Source: Aurantiochytrium sp. KH105
Lineage: Eukaryota > Sar > Bigyra > Thraustochytrida > Thraustochytriidae
Length of the DNA stretch: 64,000 nucleotides
Direction of reading: 5' to 3'
Assembly (NCBI GenBank): GCA_003116975.1
Contig: BGKB01000089.1
Coordinates: forward strand, 1-64,000
A program made the position numbers and the translations under genes. Each line of letters opens with the position of its first letter. Within the stretch, counting starts at the first letter, position 1. Of the stretch, positions 9,401 to 21,700 are shown piece after piece. Below the pieces are notes generated by a model, which ran no database searches, was not told the DNA's origin, and saw only the letters and a list, made by a program, of their open reading frames with translations.

Positions 9401-10908
9401 CAAAGACGGCGACCTGTCGCCATGCGATGATCGCGCAAGGAAACTTGCACGTACACTCTCGTTTGTGCGTGAACTACTCGGAAGCGGAAAAACGGATTCG
9501 TATTCCACGTCTCACGATCCGGCCCTCCTCCTGAAGAAGATTTGGTCCACCTGCCTCGCGCCACACGTGCTCCACTCCATTGTGAGCCAACACTGATGAG
9601 CTGGTCGAGAGCAAAGACGGTTTTGAGCTGAATCGTGTAAATAAGAGACGAGAACCGAGCGGTGAAGTCTTCGTAGGCCATAAGAAAGCATTCGTTGCGG
9701 TCGAGATCGCGATGAGGAAACAGGGATTGCAAGTCTTTCTCGTGTGTTGCAAACTCGGGGCTTCCACGACTCCACGGCCCCTTCCATTGTCCAAAGCCCC
9801 AAACGTTGCGCACGAGAACGACGCGGGTCGCTCGGACCGTTTTGGCTGCGACAATGCTGTACGCATGTCTAGTTTCGAGACCGCGGAGGGCAGCGGGCAA
9901 TACGCTATCCTCCTGCAGACTCGCGTTGGGGTCCGACTTTTTGCGTGCCATGGCCTGCGATGATGACTGCGAGTTATTTGGCAATTGCTGCAGCATCGTT
10001 GCAGACTCTTTTCGATCTTCGGGACGAGCGATGCATCCGATAGCTGAACCGTAGTCGAGCGCGGTGCGCAGATACCTCCAAGTAGCATCGAGGTCCTGAA
10101 GCGGAGATTCGATATCGAAAGCAGAGAGCAAGCGTTTACATGTGGCCCATCCTGAGATCTCCCGCAGAGCAACTTCAAGGTCTCCTCCGGTGAGACTGTC
10201 ATAGCTCATGTGAAGCTTGGCGTACGCTTTTTCCAAAAGGGGAAGCCACAGTTCGCTAGGATCCTTGGTGTGTGCAAAGCATGGCTGACCGTGCTCACCG
10301 GCCACCACTGGAATGCGGTCATCGACAATAACGTAATACCATGCCCCGTCTTTGAAAAAGCGACACACGAAGATGCCAAAGTCTTTGAAGTCATCGCGGC
10401 GCCAGAAGACAGACTCAATCAGACCTGCGCGCGTCGAAGCCACTGCAAGAGCATTTAAAAGCCAGCAGTCTCCGAGTTTACCCTGGACGAGCGTTGCCTC
10501 CGTTGACGGCTGACGAAACAATATTGCATTGTCGCAAAATTGGTCCTCGATTACGTCCGATTCGTCCGAGTACCCAGGGCGAAGCCATGCAATTTCATGC
10601 GGTTGCGGATAGCCTGGGGTGGACTTGCGAGGATTTCGAAAGAGCGAGCGTCGCCCGTCAGGATCACCCTCATTCGGTCCAAACTCTGGATCGGTCCAGC
10701 GTCGCGATTCGTCAAGGCGTGCATTTGCCTTGAGACTTGCTATTTGAGCTGTGACAAACTCCCGCACGCGGCCCTCGACGCTGGCTTGCCTCCTCGCGAG
10801 ACCCTTCAGGTTGTCCTCGTCAAATGCGCTCTCGCCCTCCTCATCGTCCGTGCAAAATACCGTACGTCTCCTCGCAGCAGACCATTCCATCTGCTCCAGC
10901 GGCCCCAT
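3436..10908 (-). CDS. Giant calpain-like cysteine protease with EF-hands
   Basis: A 2,490-aa single-exon protein. Residues about 70-400 form a calpain (C2 family) catalytic core with an intact triad: C148 in QGKLGDCWLLNAL, H348 in LETRHAYSI and N368 in LVRNVWGFGQWKGPWS. A calpain domain III-like beta-sandwich follows at about 470-590 (FRFRVV...DYALVPHTF). Two adjacent EF-hands lie at about 1155-1220 (DRDGNGLIEPREF; DTNGDGQINPDEF). A charged coiled coil occupies about 2150-2330, and a third EF-hand-like loop lies near 2440 (DTHSDGTLAVDDF). A C2-like segment may lie near residue 1650-1750. Classical calpains are about 700 aa with a penta-EF-hand C-terminus, so this is a much enlarged architecture with no transmembrane segments evident. 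Expected role: Ca2+-regulated limited proteolysis in the cytosol. The first ATG (MGPLEQMEW) is taken as the start. Confidence 0.9.
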   Translation of the reverse strand: MGPLEQMEWSAARRRTVFCTDDEEGESAFDEDNLKGLARRQASVEGRVREFVTAQIASLKANARLDESRRWTDPEFGPNEGDPDGRRSLFRNPRKSTPGYPQPHEIAWLRPGYSDESDVIEDQFCDNAILFRQPSTEATLVQGKLGDCWLLNALAVASTRAGLIESVFWRRDDFKDFGIFVCRFFKDGAWYYVIVDDRIPVVAGEHGQPCFAHTKDPSELWLPLLEKAYAKLHMSYDSLTGGDLEVALREISGWATCKRLLSAFDIESPLQDLDATWRYLRTALDYGSAIGCIARPEDRKESATMLQQLPNNSQSSSQAMARKKSDPNASLQEDSVLPAALRGLETRHAYSIVAAKTVRATRVVLVRNVWGFGQWKGPWSRGSPEFATHEKDLQSLFPHRDLDRNECFLMAYEDFTARFSSLIYTIQLKTVFALDQLISVGSQWSGARVARGRWTKSSSGGGPDRETWNTNPFFRFRVVHAQTRVYVQVSLRDHRMATGRRLCDTLYSFTICRLDVKDKSRPVRPVSREPVPGSSPGEAQPMYTYSTSCEKEIFLSAGDYALVPHTFDRGHVDDFVLTMYFDKSIFLENSEALGEDEKEVVTRNPFQDSYVPQGDESMPQPGGEMNDQETPVLAVNEDQREQARALRAELFKERLAAIAEERGISQQSILAAFQGYGRLSRVDFKRSMVDLHFSVSEIPDADFEALAYPETTVSCAKIRGIFEQNMLRQTLFESRPGEHADDLMFRPPVTAPGQLSITVHEAQDLVLKDDGQNNTQLLRFTPAQSNESQKLRAVQRSEVMRVDGKLVILCSWLVPLNADLAAVLRASRPEGGDNLCVPVAYEVASGLEYSFTSSPWLWVFDHELHDAAFWKNHFVAWATDSRLCIEAIPNVLRSSLDHDKANEPFSSPRSAAYVPDRRRVVHDILEKLRTQAPQGHEEVTSPATSMDKDAVAMNEKKQSWAEPRPKTHPLAASLRVVETLYSASNRLAALDRERNVALWKLQSYSGSARRAMSRKVVARGIIPKELTASSEELAKIEQVSENPASITPNPETSDTEASTTEVLKADDALVSLFLSSIFGDTILGQVFEAIMYGRDAEIQAGGWTSGSSDEMNEGSVGSSIVTLNKDERLVYSGMVPMVGEAKVLKHQLSRSANLQAWFDKFDRDGNGLIEPREFERALEALGFRLSASELQSLLTHLDTNGDGQINPDEFIAFVNAETDSAALSESEVLLEHVVSALASSGINREALTQPWSVGLDWFKLRHFASQLRELTMTCPLLAQRSLFMAAPKAVGIRAYRVAHLFETKEAFAAFLARHHEHHASEQNQEAPPVRSPERARSMLRCIVEAVQRGGEVSATLPPVGNRDGGKTDFDLDMILERLPKFLSRHSSVSVSEKIKSGELARGILEAYARAEVAASVQATSPDAESEDTAVRAVLERYATDVGSNVGREGIEEDEGRPGSVTLTIAEEMRMLVDDALIRCKASHVNRAVLARMLSPDRVLAVSLKLRHALRQQRALRDNPSLFLVDVYVCTEKQTTGSNGDVERRVRVSPELDVVYRRDRGSVRIERNKVNEDSSKNTLRIYARNPCNGRVLELDKVLIDDNLVAKLPKASLGPGGWTYEVASDAKVRMSSDEPKEFAMSDLREVHVLQELVARLSMCKSASSEETNRLALHLRECPEKVKFVRRMLDSLNESSFFVQVTDVAVHFRANRGETGISGSGSCKSAVVAALREQQGGRLAAALSTLDVTLQVVFEETQGDFREEMTWAEFAAYLAEERNSLVEVCVRPGKRSLVTRTALDGGRNPVFADSSLAVPFAPASSASRNLVVTRVCRLAKSAMDSRPLYAVLFVHHVEDPSSSRLGVVAYDPRSNNEFAVVVKTIKRRRQDHGRARGRARPRLLDWGSPKKRAQKQPFGSRDQNDAGNQTSETLPGAYSAETLAVLDKYGVVQGDSTAGVELETSFPLQDDRAWDELLEHLCLGSCLTPHVEATVYNVGGEAMISAGSASRGEAVTRREIGKARFPLSIVTESPGVGLTRWLSLVDAKHGECGRLRVSFRFDDSSMIAAKENAKVSESKKTSSRNEGAGRGVSAVNGQVKEEEKKGMEEEQKDASSMSSDKFAIPAGGDEMLPAKISGSGDGKEDSSLELVHRRAQTAKDYAVLAQRLREEMLEAKTKLAESERARGELEQTVSRNEDRLRQTRGELEHQQRRLREAEAQVRAAEPRKPKRGADAKTLEEHAREKREHEARLRELDVLREDNEKLRMVTDTRETKLRSELQQLRTQLQETELKLRVEATEKQELLGSVERANAEAHEGLARTSARVAANILASGNTTRGGGISRKPREQRERERRRRDEWLQTRLQADYKTYRREFDGCVGEVERQLRARRPDDPRRPLKAFEQLLLAQAVVTHPEPRVTAEGFEEALANFGLVASPRDLDLLKAHFDTHSDGTLAVDDFLDTLRDHMEESDALAASGAATATHGFRGVQAVQRKRY

Positions 10909-11741
10909 CTCGACTTGCGCTCTCGGAACTCGTGCGCTTCCGCGCAGACGGAGACCTTTGTGGGCAAGAACTCTGCACGGAGACGCTTTCCTTTCTCCAC
11001 CGGCATCGTCGAGCGAATCACCGTGCGTGCACTCGCGCCTTGAGAGCGCACGGAGAAGTCATCTATTTATTCATTGGAAAAAAACACGACAAGTAAACAT
11101 TCGATCAATTATTATATAAGACTGACACGGGGTCTTATGAAAACTGGTCTAACGCCACTCAACGGTCAGAAGGGCTGAAGTTTACTTGCTTGCTTGCAGG
11201 CCTAGTTCGGTGGGCTTGGGAAGACCGTCGTAATCATATCATAGGCAGGCGGTGGAAGTAGGTAAGAGGATAAGCGAAAGTGATCCTGGGCCAGACCGCC
11301 AATGTTCAGCCCCGTGGTCAAAGGCAGTCAGGACGGTGGCCAATGTGCTGGCAGTAGAACCACAACTCCAGCGAAATTTCTCTCCCACCATGGTTCTTTC
11401 AAGTGAACTTTGAATTTGCTACTTGACGGAGTCTTGTTAGGTGGAATCGTTGGCATATATCAAATGAAGCATTGGCAGCGGATGAAATTGTCGGCATATA
11501 GCAAAATGAAGCATTGGCAGCGGATGAAATTGTCTGAATAAATCAAATGAAGCATTGGCAGCGGATGAAATTGTCGGCATGTAGCAAAATGAAGCATTGG
11601 CAGCGGATTGCCTTGCGCGACTCCTCTTCAAAGAGGATCAAGAGTTTCTTTCATCCATGTATACCAGAGCGAAACTCAAGCATGAAAATCAACTAACTGT
11701 CATGAGAGTCAAAGTTGCTGCAAATTAGAGTTTGTTTATTT
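10909..11741. other. Intergenic region upstream of the calpain gene
   Basis: AT-richer than its surroundings. The calpain promoter/5' UTR should lie at 10909-11120, which includes an AT-rich stretch with TTATATAA at about 11110-11118. The rest holds a four-copy tandem repeat (listed separately) and the 3' region of the phosphatase gene. No gene is seen. Confidence 0.5.
11452..11610. repeat. Tandem repeat, 4 copies of 41-42 bp
   Basis: Four head-to-tail units share the core aatgaagcattggcagcgga followed by tgaaattgtc. Core spacing is 42, 41 and 42 bp. Units 1 and 3 carry tcaaatgaag and units 2 and 4 carry gcaaaatgaag, suggesting that a two-unit block was duplicated. The fourth copy is truncated. 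The array lies about 130-290 bp downstream of the phosphatase stop codon. Confidence 0.9.
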
Positions 11742-12750
<1,009 letters not shown>

Positions 12751-12790
12751 TGTTTTTGTTCTGGTCGTCATTCGTAGTAGGTAGTGACTA

Positions 12791-15700
12791 CTACAGGGGA
12801 GACTCGGGCGAAAGGCCAACGAGTTCATCCAGGTCAGCATCGCCGGCGTCAATACCATGAAGGAGCTCAAGGATGTCGTCGTACATTGTGGAAAGAAGTT
12901 CAAAGTCTTCCTGTGGAATCCTTGGCGCATCGCTCTCGCCTGCAGTGTCCGCCCCAGAAGACTGCGCCGCCAATTGCGCAGGAGCCACGAGCTCAGGAGC
13001 ATCATTCTCGTTTTCTTCCGTCATATTGACCTTGCCGCCCGCCCCGTGTCCTGCTGCCAGTCTGCTCGAAGTCTCCACATGCTCGGCGAGATATTGCATC
13101 GTCCCGGCAAGCCATGGCAACACCACCGCCTCCTCCCGTGCTTCCTCATCTTCAGGGAAAAGCAAGAATGGGACGGGCTGCTCCAAGTATAGACCCAAGG
13201 CAAGCCGCGTAAATTCGCACAGATAAAGAGTATCCATTGCGTGCAAGGCAACAATCTCTGCAAATGGTTGCCGCAGTGCCGCCTCGGCATGGACAAGATC
13301 ATTCGTGCCTTGCAAAACTTGCTCCAGCGTTGCAAAATACAGCGAAAGACCGTGACGCGTGGCCCCGCTAATGTGCCGCACAAGGGCGTCAAAAACAGCT
13401 GCTCTTACCTTGGCATCGTGTTGAGAAAGGGTGCCGTAAATGTCGCCGAGGGAGACTGCAGGTGTTTGACGCGGACTGCGCAAGGAATGCTCTTGCTCAA
13501 AGCGATGGAGATGCAAGAGAGACTGCTCGAGAACATCTGCGACTTGCAACGCACTCCAGCCAGGTTCGTCCAGGCTCGCCTCGCCACCCACGCAAAGCTC
13601 TCGAACAACGCCAAAGGCTTCTGTCCAGTCAGCCTCGAGCACGCCGCAAACGTCTGCCAAAAGCTCGGGCGCGGGCTCTGGGCCAAGACTCGGAAAGTCG
13701 GACCAGGCGCCGCGCAAAGGAGATGCGCTTCCCATGAACATGTCAATCACGTGCGCGATCACGCCGTGCTTGGCAAGATATTCGCGTGCCCTCGCAAAAT
13801 GCCGCGCCGCGACGTGTACAACAGACCACCATTGCGTGTGTGTGCGCAAGTTTGCGCGCACGTGGCCATTCGCAAGAGGGATCTCCACGAGCTGCGTAAG
13901 AAACGCTTCGAGACCAGACCACGCCGACTCTGGATCCGACGCATCGAGCCCGCTCGCCTCGGCCAAAAGCAGACCCAACAGCGCGCCAGCACTCTCGCGA
14001 ACATCTTCCGAGCCCTGCTGCTGCAAGAGAAGATCTCCTAGCAAGTTGTGCGATGCGCTGCGATCTGTCAAAGCTTCGAGACAGCTGCGTGCAGCCACTA
14101 CATTTCCCACGAGCAGACCTTGCAAACCCATCAAGAGGTCAGGGAGCTCGGAGCGTCCGTACGTCGCGCGCGCCAACGTATCGAGCGCGTAAACCGTGGC
14201 ATCCACGATAAACATATCACTCGGCTTGCTCGACGCGCTGCTTCCACGCGTCTCTGTCTGAGCAATCTTCTTAAACAGCATAGCAATGCCAGGCTCGAGC
14301 ACCCGCTGCACCGCGCCAATGACGCGATTCTGCTGCACCACTGCGTCTGCCATGCCTTCTGGCATAAGCCTCAGTCGCGCTGCCTCAGGAATCCCCGCGC
14401 CTTGCGCGACGTATGAAGCAGCCTCAGAGCCCATAAAGTCCGCTTCGGCCTGAACCTTTTGCCGCCGCTCGTACACCAGCATGTATGCATTACTGACGCT
14501 CGGGATCTCTACTCCATAGCTGGAGACGCGAGAACCACCGCCAAAGGTGGCCTCCTCCAAAGTGTTGATATCAAAGGGCTTTACCACACGGTCGTTGAAT
14601 TCGAACCATTGGCCCACGCCCGTGCCAAATCGCGAGCGAATGTACGAGTAATAGTGGCCGCTATTCAACGAGGCACCCGAGTGCACGACAATGCCTGCGA
14701 GCTCAAAGTGGTAATACTCTTTGCCTCGCGAACCATAACGCGCTTCATCGTTAGCATCCCCTTTCCACTCAAGACCTTCCTTGGTGTACGGGAAAAAGTC
14801 GATTTCAAGCGGAAACTCGAATCGACTGTTGATCTTCTCGGTCATGAGCGTTGCCCAGTTAAGCCGAAAGCGCTTCAGGTGCACAAAGACAACGTCCGAA
14901 AGCTCCGCAATGCACTGCCGTTTGAGAGTACGAAGCTTGGCATTATCCCGCTCTTCCCAGCTGTAGTCATTTATCACTTCGCCTCCAACAAAATTGCGCA
15001 GGCTCTCATGCAGCGAAGTGATTCCATCTCCCAGCTCTTGCGTCAAACAGTACTCGCGAACCGACGGGTTCTCGCGCTGCAAGGTCTCCCCCGAACCGTC
15101 GCCACTGATTGCAGGATCCACGCAAATGAGCTGGTTGGCAATACTCACCCCAATCGCCTTGGTCATGAGCTTCGGCTGTCCAGACTTGTCAAGCATTTCG
15201 TCAATGCGATCACATAGCGAGTTGAAAAACTCGTGCGCGTCTTGCTGTTCAAAAAGATTCACTGGCTGCCCTTGCTCGTCTTTGAAGGCTTGGCACCAGC
15301 CACTTGGGTTGTATGCCTGCTTGACACTCAGGTCCAGCGCGACCATCATGCGTTGGATCTCCTGCAGCACGTCACGCTGCACATCCGTAACTTTTCCATC
15401 TTCAGGGGACTTCCCTTCTTCGCTCACGCTACCGTTCGCATCTGCGAGCCTTGCTTGAAGAATGCCGTACCGCAAGCGCGGGATGTTGAAGACCTGCTGC
15501 ACGAGGCTGTTCATGTAGCATATAAAGCCCAAATTGACAAGGCCAACAAAACCACACGGAGCGCGGCGATCCGATCCGAGGTCAATCGACCAGCATGCAC
15601 TCGAAGAGAGCGGCTTTGCAGCCTCCTGCTGCGTCGCTGGGCCTCGCGTCGGGCGCGCCACAATGGCAGACTTTTGCACCTGGAACTCGTGCAAATCGTT

Positions 15701-18700
15701 CAGGGAGATACTGCAAACCTCGCGAAGCCGCGGACCTGCTAGCTTTTCCCACAAACTAGGATGGGCAATTACCGCCTTGGTAAGCACTTGAAAGGCGCTC
15801 ATGCGAACGCTCGGGTTCGCGGACGCCGTCACACCATGCGGAACGGACTCGGTATCATGCACGGGAAACAGACAGTCGGAGAGCAGCAGATGCACAATGT
15901 CGAGCGCCTCGTCGGGGCCGGTCTGCGACATGCCGCAGCTGAGAACGTGAAAGTAGCCCTCCAGGAGCTCTTCGTCCGTATCGGAGCTGCCAAGGACGAG
16001 ACGGACGCTTTCCATTAGAGGACCGATAAAGGTATGCTCTTGGCTGGCTCGTTTGGCAATCTCTGGGGAGCAAATAAGTTGCTCAAAGAGGCTAAAGTAT
16101 TGGTCGCTTGCGGTTGCAGGGCGCAAGGGTGGACTCACGCGCGCAAGAGCCGACAAGGTTCTTGCGCCTAGCTCCACATCGATTCGTGCGAGCCGCTGAA
16201 AAGCATTGCGAAAGGCAAATCTCGTGATTGTGGGGACAAGGCCATCAGCACGTGCAAGCCCTTCTTGAAGATACACGAGCAAACTCTCGGTTGAGGCGTT
16301 GCGAAGCGAGCTCAACGCCCACGCGCCCACACCAAAAGCACACAGGATGAGCAAAGAACGCTTGACGCCAGGCAGGAGATCTGAAGGGATGCCCGTCGGC
16401 TCCAGCGGCTTCAAGATGAAGGCCTTGAGAGCTGCCTCGGCTGCTCGCGCTGCCGTTTCGGCTTCCGCCTCCCCGGCAACAGGCGCCAGAAGCTTCACAG
16501 CGTGCCGCAGTGACGCGAGCTCGGGCGTCGCCAGATTGACTTGCTGGGAAGCTGTCGATGCTTCTTCTCCTGCATTTGGCGCGGAGTTATCATGCACAGC
16601 AGTTGCGGTAGTAGTAATGGGGCGCAATGGTTCAAACGGAAAAGCTGTGGCAATGTCCATCATGACGAGGCCAGACAAATCCACCTCCTTTTGCAGCCTA
16701 ACGAGCGTCGTCATGCGTGGCATAAGTCCCAACACGAACTTGTGCGCTTCGGAATTTTCCACTGTCGAAGCCTCTAGAGAGGCCGCAGTGATGAAAAAGG
16801 ATAAACGCACAAGTTTGCCCAGCACCGAGAGAAGTTGTGCCGCACGAAAGCCAAAGGATGCCATCTGCCCAAGCTCCGAAGGTGCCCGCGAGGTCACTTC
16901 GGTGAGACGCGCGGAAAGATGCTGAACACCATCGGATTTGATAAATTGCTGAGCCTCTGCCTCTTGGGTCGAATCGTCAGATGCAAAGAGAGACTCGACC
17001 AGCTCAACCACATAGAGAAGCTTCAAAAGCGAGCCCGATTCCTTTCGCAGCTCCTCGACAAGTCGCTCCGTGCGCTTGAAACCCTCATTGGAAGGCAAGG
17101 CCTGGAGCAGACGCCACACATCCGCAGCAAGCGCGTTCGCCACTCCCTCATGAGTAGGATCTCTACCGCGTGAGCTGCTCGCTTCAGCGCACGCATCGAG
17201 CAGCTGAAAGAGAAGCTCCGAGTATCGCTTGTTTGAAGCGAGAACCACGCTGGGCAATGCCGCCAACTTCTTTTGGGCGAGCACTTTACGCTCCGGGGCT
17301 TCGAGCTCTTCTGCACGCGGATCAGGTCGTGTGACCTCGGGCAAATCGTCAGCATTCGAGGGGCCGGGCTGCACGCCAAGTACTCGTTCCCGAAGCGCAG
17401 CGTCGGCCGCAACGGCTGCAGGAGGTTTTTCGCACGACAGGAGCGTGACGCCTGGCGAGAGACCGTGTACATCGCGAATGAGACGCGAGCCTGCCTCAAG
17501 CTTGATTTCTTTGCCGCCAACAAAGATACGCAGACGTGAGGGAGAGTCCAGCTCCAGGCAATTGGCAACTTGTTCGCGAAGCCTCCAGATTGGATCCTTG
17601 GTTGAGACCATAATGACTGACTTGGTATTGTGCCCCGGCGAACCACGAAAGTTATTCACGACCGTGACTTCGAAAGACTGGTCAACTGTAGAAGCCGCAT
17701 GCGGAGCCACGCGTCGCCAGGCATCAGCCCCGAGAATATCGCACAAGACCGAAGTCTGATGCTCTGTCAGCAAGAGCAAGGGACGGACAAGCCCAAGGCA
17801 CCGAATTGCAGCGTGAGACCCCCTTGCAAAGGACTTGGTCGCCTCTGTCGTCGATTCTTGGAGATGTTGCATGCATTTTTCTAAAAACACCTCACGGTAT
17901 TGCAAAGAAGCCTCAGGCGCAAGAACAGCACCAAGATGCAATCGGCAGAGGACGTCTGCTGCGCGACGAGCCGTGTCATCGGATCGCGCATGCAACGCCA
18001 GATACCAGAGCACATCTTCGCCTTCAAGGCTCTCTGGCGCAGTAACTCGGACAGTGTTCATTTTCGGGGCCGCTGCGTTTGCACTTGCGGGGGTCTTCAT
18101 AAAGAAGAGCTCACCCTGAGTGCCCTTTCGCGCTGCTGACGGGTCTAAATGCGAACGCTCCCAGTTCAGTCGCCCCTGGAAGCGATTAAGCTGGAGTGCC
18201 GCAAGCTGCAGACTTGTCATGGCCTCCGCAGGCCACGCGACGCTGGGATCTGGGTCCTCTTCAGCTTTTTGCCAACGAGCTCGAGACCCAAGGAGATCCG
18301 CAAAGACAGCGCGCAGCGTGGCTTCGTCCATGCCGACCATGGTCCCGCGATTTGCGCCATGGGCGTCACTTTCCACAGATTTCACTCTTTCTTCTTCTTT
18401 CTCATCTTCGTTCTCCCTGTCCATGGCGCAATACGCGAGAAATCGAAAGCAAGCTTCCCGGTCCGCACGATTCGCAGATTCGCTCGTCACTAGAGCGGTC
18501 CAGAGCTTGTGAATTTGCTCCTTTGATAAGACGAGATTGCTTTCGCTCAAAAGGACGAGCACAAAGTCGAGCTCGGCGAGTAGAACCGGCGCATGATCAT
18601 TGGATACATGAACTCCTGATCCTGATGCTGCTGCTTGTGTGGACATGCGTTCGCAGCTTTGGAAGCAAACATCAACAAGGGCATGGCGAAGCGCAAGCCA

Positions 18701-21700
18701 TTCGACCACGTCTTCTCGAGATTCTCTTCCAGACAGATGTTCCGCAAGATCGTCTTCTTTTGGTGTGCCAAGTTCGCTCCTGCGCGGATAGCTTCGCAGG
18801 ATGACTTGCAAGACGCGTAAGGCAGGTAAAACACTTGCCTGATCCTTGTCAAGTTGTGTGAGAGCGCGACGGAAAAGCGCCTCGCGAAGTGTCTTACCAT
18901 CTTCGTCAAGGCCGCATCCCGCTGTCGCTGCCTGTGCGGCAGTAAGGACATTCGTGAGCATCATGGCTGCTTGGGAGCTGACTTGCGTTTGCGAATTTTC
19001 CTGGCCCGGTTGCTGCTGAGATCCTCCCGATGCTGGCTCGACTGGCGTCTTTCTCGATTTTGACCCAAAGGCGCGCATCATGTCAACACTTGCGTGATAG
19101 GCGACGACGGCACGAAGCTCGTCAAGCGCAGCACTGGAAACCGCCTGAGCGTTTTGGCCGTCTTGAAGAGCGAGGTCAAAGAGAAGAGTGGCTGCCTTGA
19201 CACTTGGAGGTCTCCCACTATCCGGTGGGATGTGCGGACTCTTGCAAACTTCGCGCAAGACTTCCAACGCCTTGGGCGAAGCTGACTTGGCGCCGCTGTC
19301 TGCACTGAAAAGGTGCAGGACTTCTTCCGTCTCGACAAGGGACAGACTCGGGACGGTTCCAGCGATCATACGAAGGATTGCCTCGGCAAGTTCTCGATCA
19401 GAGCCCTTGGCCTCGTCAATGCCTTTCCAAATGTGCGCAAGCATGTCTTTTGGAATGCTCTTTGCCTCGCTCAAAAATACGAGAAGCCGCGTAGCTCGCT
19501 TCGCCATTTCGCTGTGCGCGAGTGGCCCACGCACGGCGTTCTCGATGACACGAGCACTAACGATCCAGTTCGAAAGAGATGTTTTCGTAATGCTCCACGC
19601 CACAGGTACGCGCGCGTACTCGTAGCAAATGTCCACTGCAGGCGCGCTTGATCCACTTGCAAAAGGAGCAGGACCAGAGCTGCTCGTGCCGCTACCATCA
19701 TCATGCGGGCGATCTCGTTTCTTTCCTACCGGACGCGGCGGCGTAGAGAACTCGTTGGTGGGACCCGAGCCCTTGGGTGTGCTCGGTCCCTCTGCCGGAG
19801 CCGCGAATCGGACTTCGGCCGCCGGATCTGAATTGGATTTTGCTTGCGGCGCCTGCATGTCGAAACTCAGTGAACGAGACACAAACAAGGACGACAAGAG
19901 ATCCCGCGTGCGAGCCTTTGCTTCGGTCGATGTTGTGTCGGCATCATCGGTGCCTGAGGAGAACTGGGGTGCGGTGTGTCGCCGATGGACAAGACCGGCG
20001 GGGTAAGCTTGTGCATTTGTCACGCGATCAATGATGTCCGCAAGCAAGTCCATGCCATCAAGTCTTTGCATGATGGCCGGACTCTGCAAACGCTTGCCTG
20101 CTAGCAAGAGTGCTACCTTTTCAACGCGCGTAGCCGCCTCGCGATGTGAAGCGAAGCGGTGTGCGATCTGGCCCATGCGCTTGAGAATACTGCTAACGAT
20201 AGACTTGCTCAATTGACGCACTTGTGATTGACCCATGTCTTCAATTGCGAGCGTGAGCGAATCGAGAAAACGTGGCAGCACGTCTCGCGCCACGCTCCGT
20301 GACAAGACCGTGCTCATGCCCGAGAACAAATTGATTCCATGCTGCAAAACGTCTACGTGACCCTTGTATCGTTTCATGTAGGCAAGCATGGTCTCCGACC
20401 CGCCATGGCGCACAAAGGTGTCGACGTTTGCAACGAAAAAAGTCGAAACCATAACATTGCGTGAGAATCGCATCACTGCGAGCGCATCTTCATCGTCATC
20501 TGCGTCATGGACCACTGCGTCTGCATAGGTCGTGTCGACGGCCTTGGAAATTTGCAAGCCGCGACGGCCAAAGGATTTGGCATTGAGTGGGGCCAGCCGC
20601 GAGACAGCTCCGCGAGCCGCCCGAGCGTCCTTGCTGGGTGGAAAGCCGACAAAGGTAAGCGTGAGAAGATCATTGGGGCTCGTTGTTTGATGGTCTGCAT
20701 CTGCCTTCTCAATGGCTACGACAATGGCTTGATACCATTGTGCGTCTTCATCAAGCTGCGCATCACACATGTCACCGATGGAAAGAGACAAGTGCCAGTT
20801 TTGATCTTTTTGTGAAAGCTGCAACCAGGCTTCCTCTTCGTATCCCAAGTCGGACTCGGAGCTGGTTGAGCCGTCGGCCGTTTCGTCCACTTGTGGTGCG
20901 TGCAGCGTCGAGTCTTCGTTAGCTGGCCCGGCATCGTCGGAACCTGTGTCTTGCGCTCGCTCGTTTCCAGTAGCGGGTTCTGGCACGAGGTCGACCTTTT
21001 CGGCGGTTTGTTCATGGTCCTGAGCAAAAGGACGAAAAAGTTTGGGATCCTTAGGAAGCCACTTTACCTCAATGACGCTGGGATTCTCGCCTAGCTCAAG
21101 AATCTCGATTTCTACTTCGGTATTCGTAGGTGAGACTTGTAGGACACGACAAGGCATCCATCGATCCAAGGCGTTGGTCTGAACAAAGCCAACATCTCCC
21201 TCACCAAACGCGTCGAGCCAGTCCTCATGCGCAGCAGGCTCGCCGGGCCCCAGGCCTCTCGCTGCACCGATGTGTCCTTGGCGTGCAAGATCCTGCCGCA
21301 TTTGAAGCTGATGAACCTCTCTTCGCCACTCTTTGGCCTCCTCGAGGCCATACGAGTAGTAAAACGAGTTGTGTGGCCGTAAAAGCTCCACGAGCGATGC
21401 CATTTCAGGTTCCGAGAAACCGTCGTCAATGATGGCTCTCAGTCTGCCGAGGAGCGCGACGACCAGTTTCTGCAAGAATTCATTGACAATGGGCAGCTCT
21501 TGGGCGTTGTAGAAGCGCTTGAGCACGGCGGTGGTCATTTGCGGGATAGCGGACCGGTAGAAGAAGGCTACATGGTCTGGAGACCCCATCCCCTGATTAA
21601 TCCAATTGATCCACGTGGTGAAGTCGGTGAGCGTCGTGTTGAGCGGGCTGTCTGGCTTGCTCACGACGCGCACGAAGAGGCTGCAGTTGTTTTGGAACTT

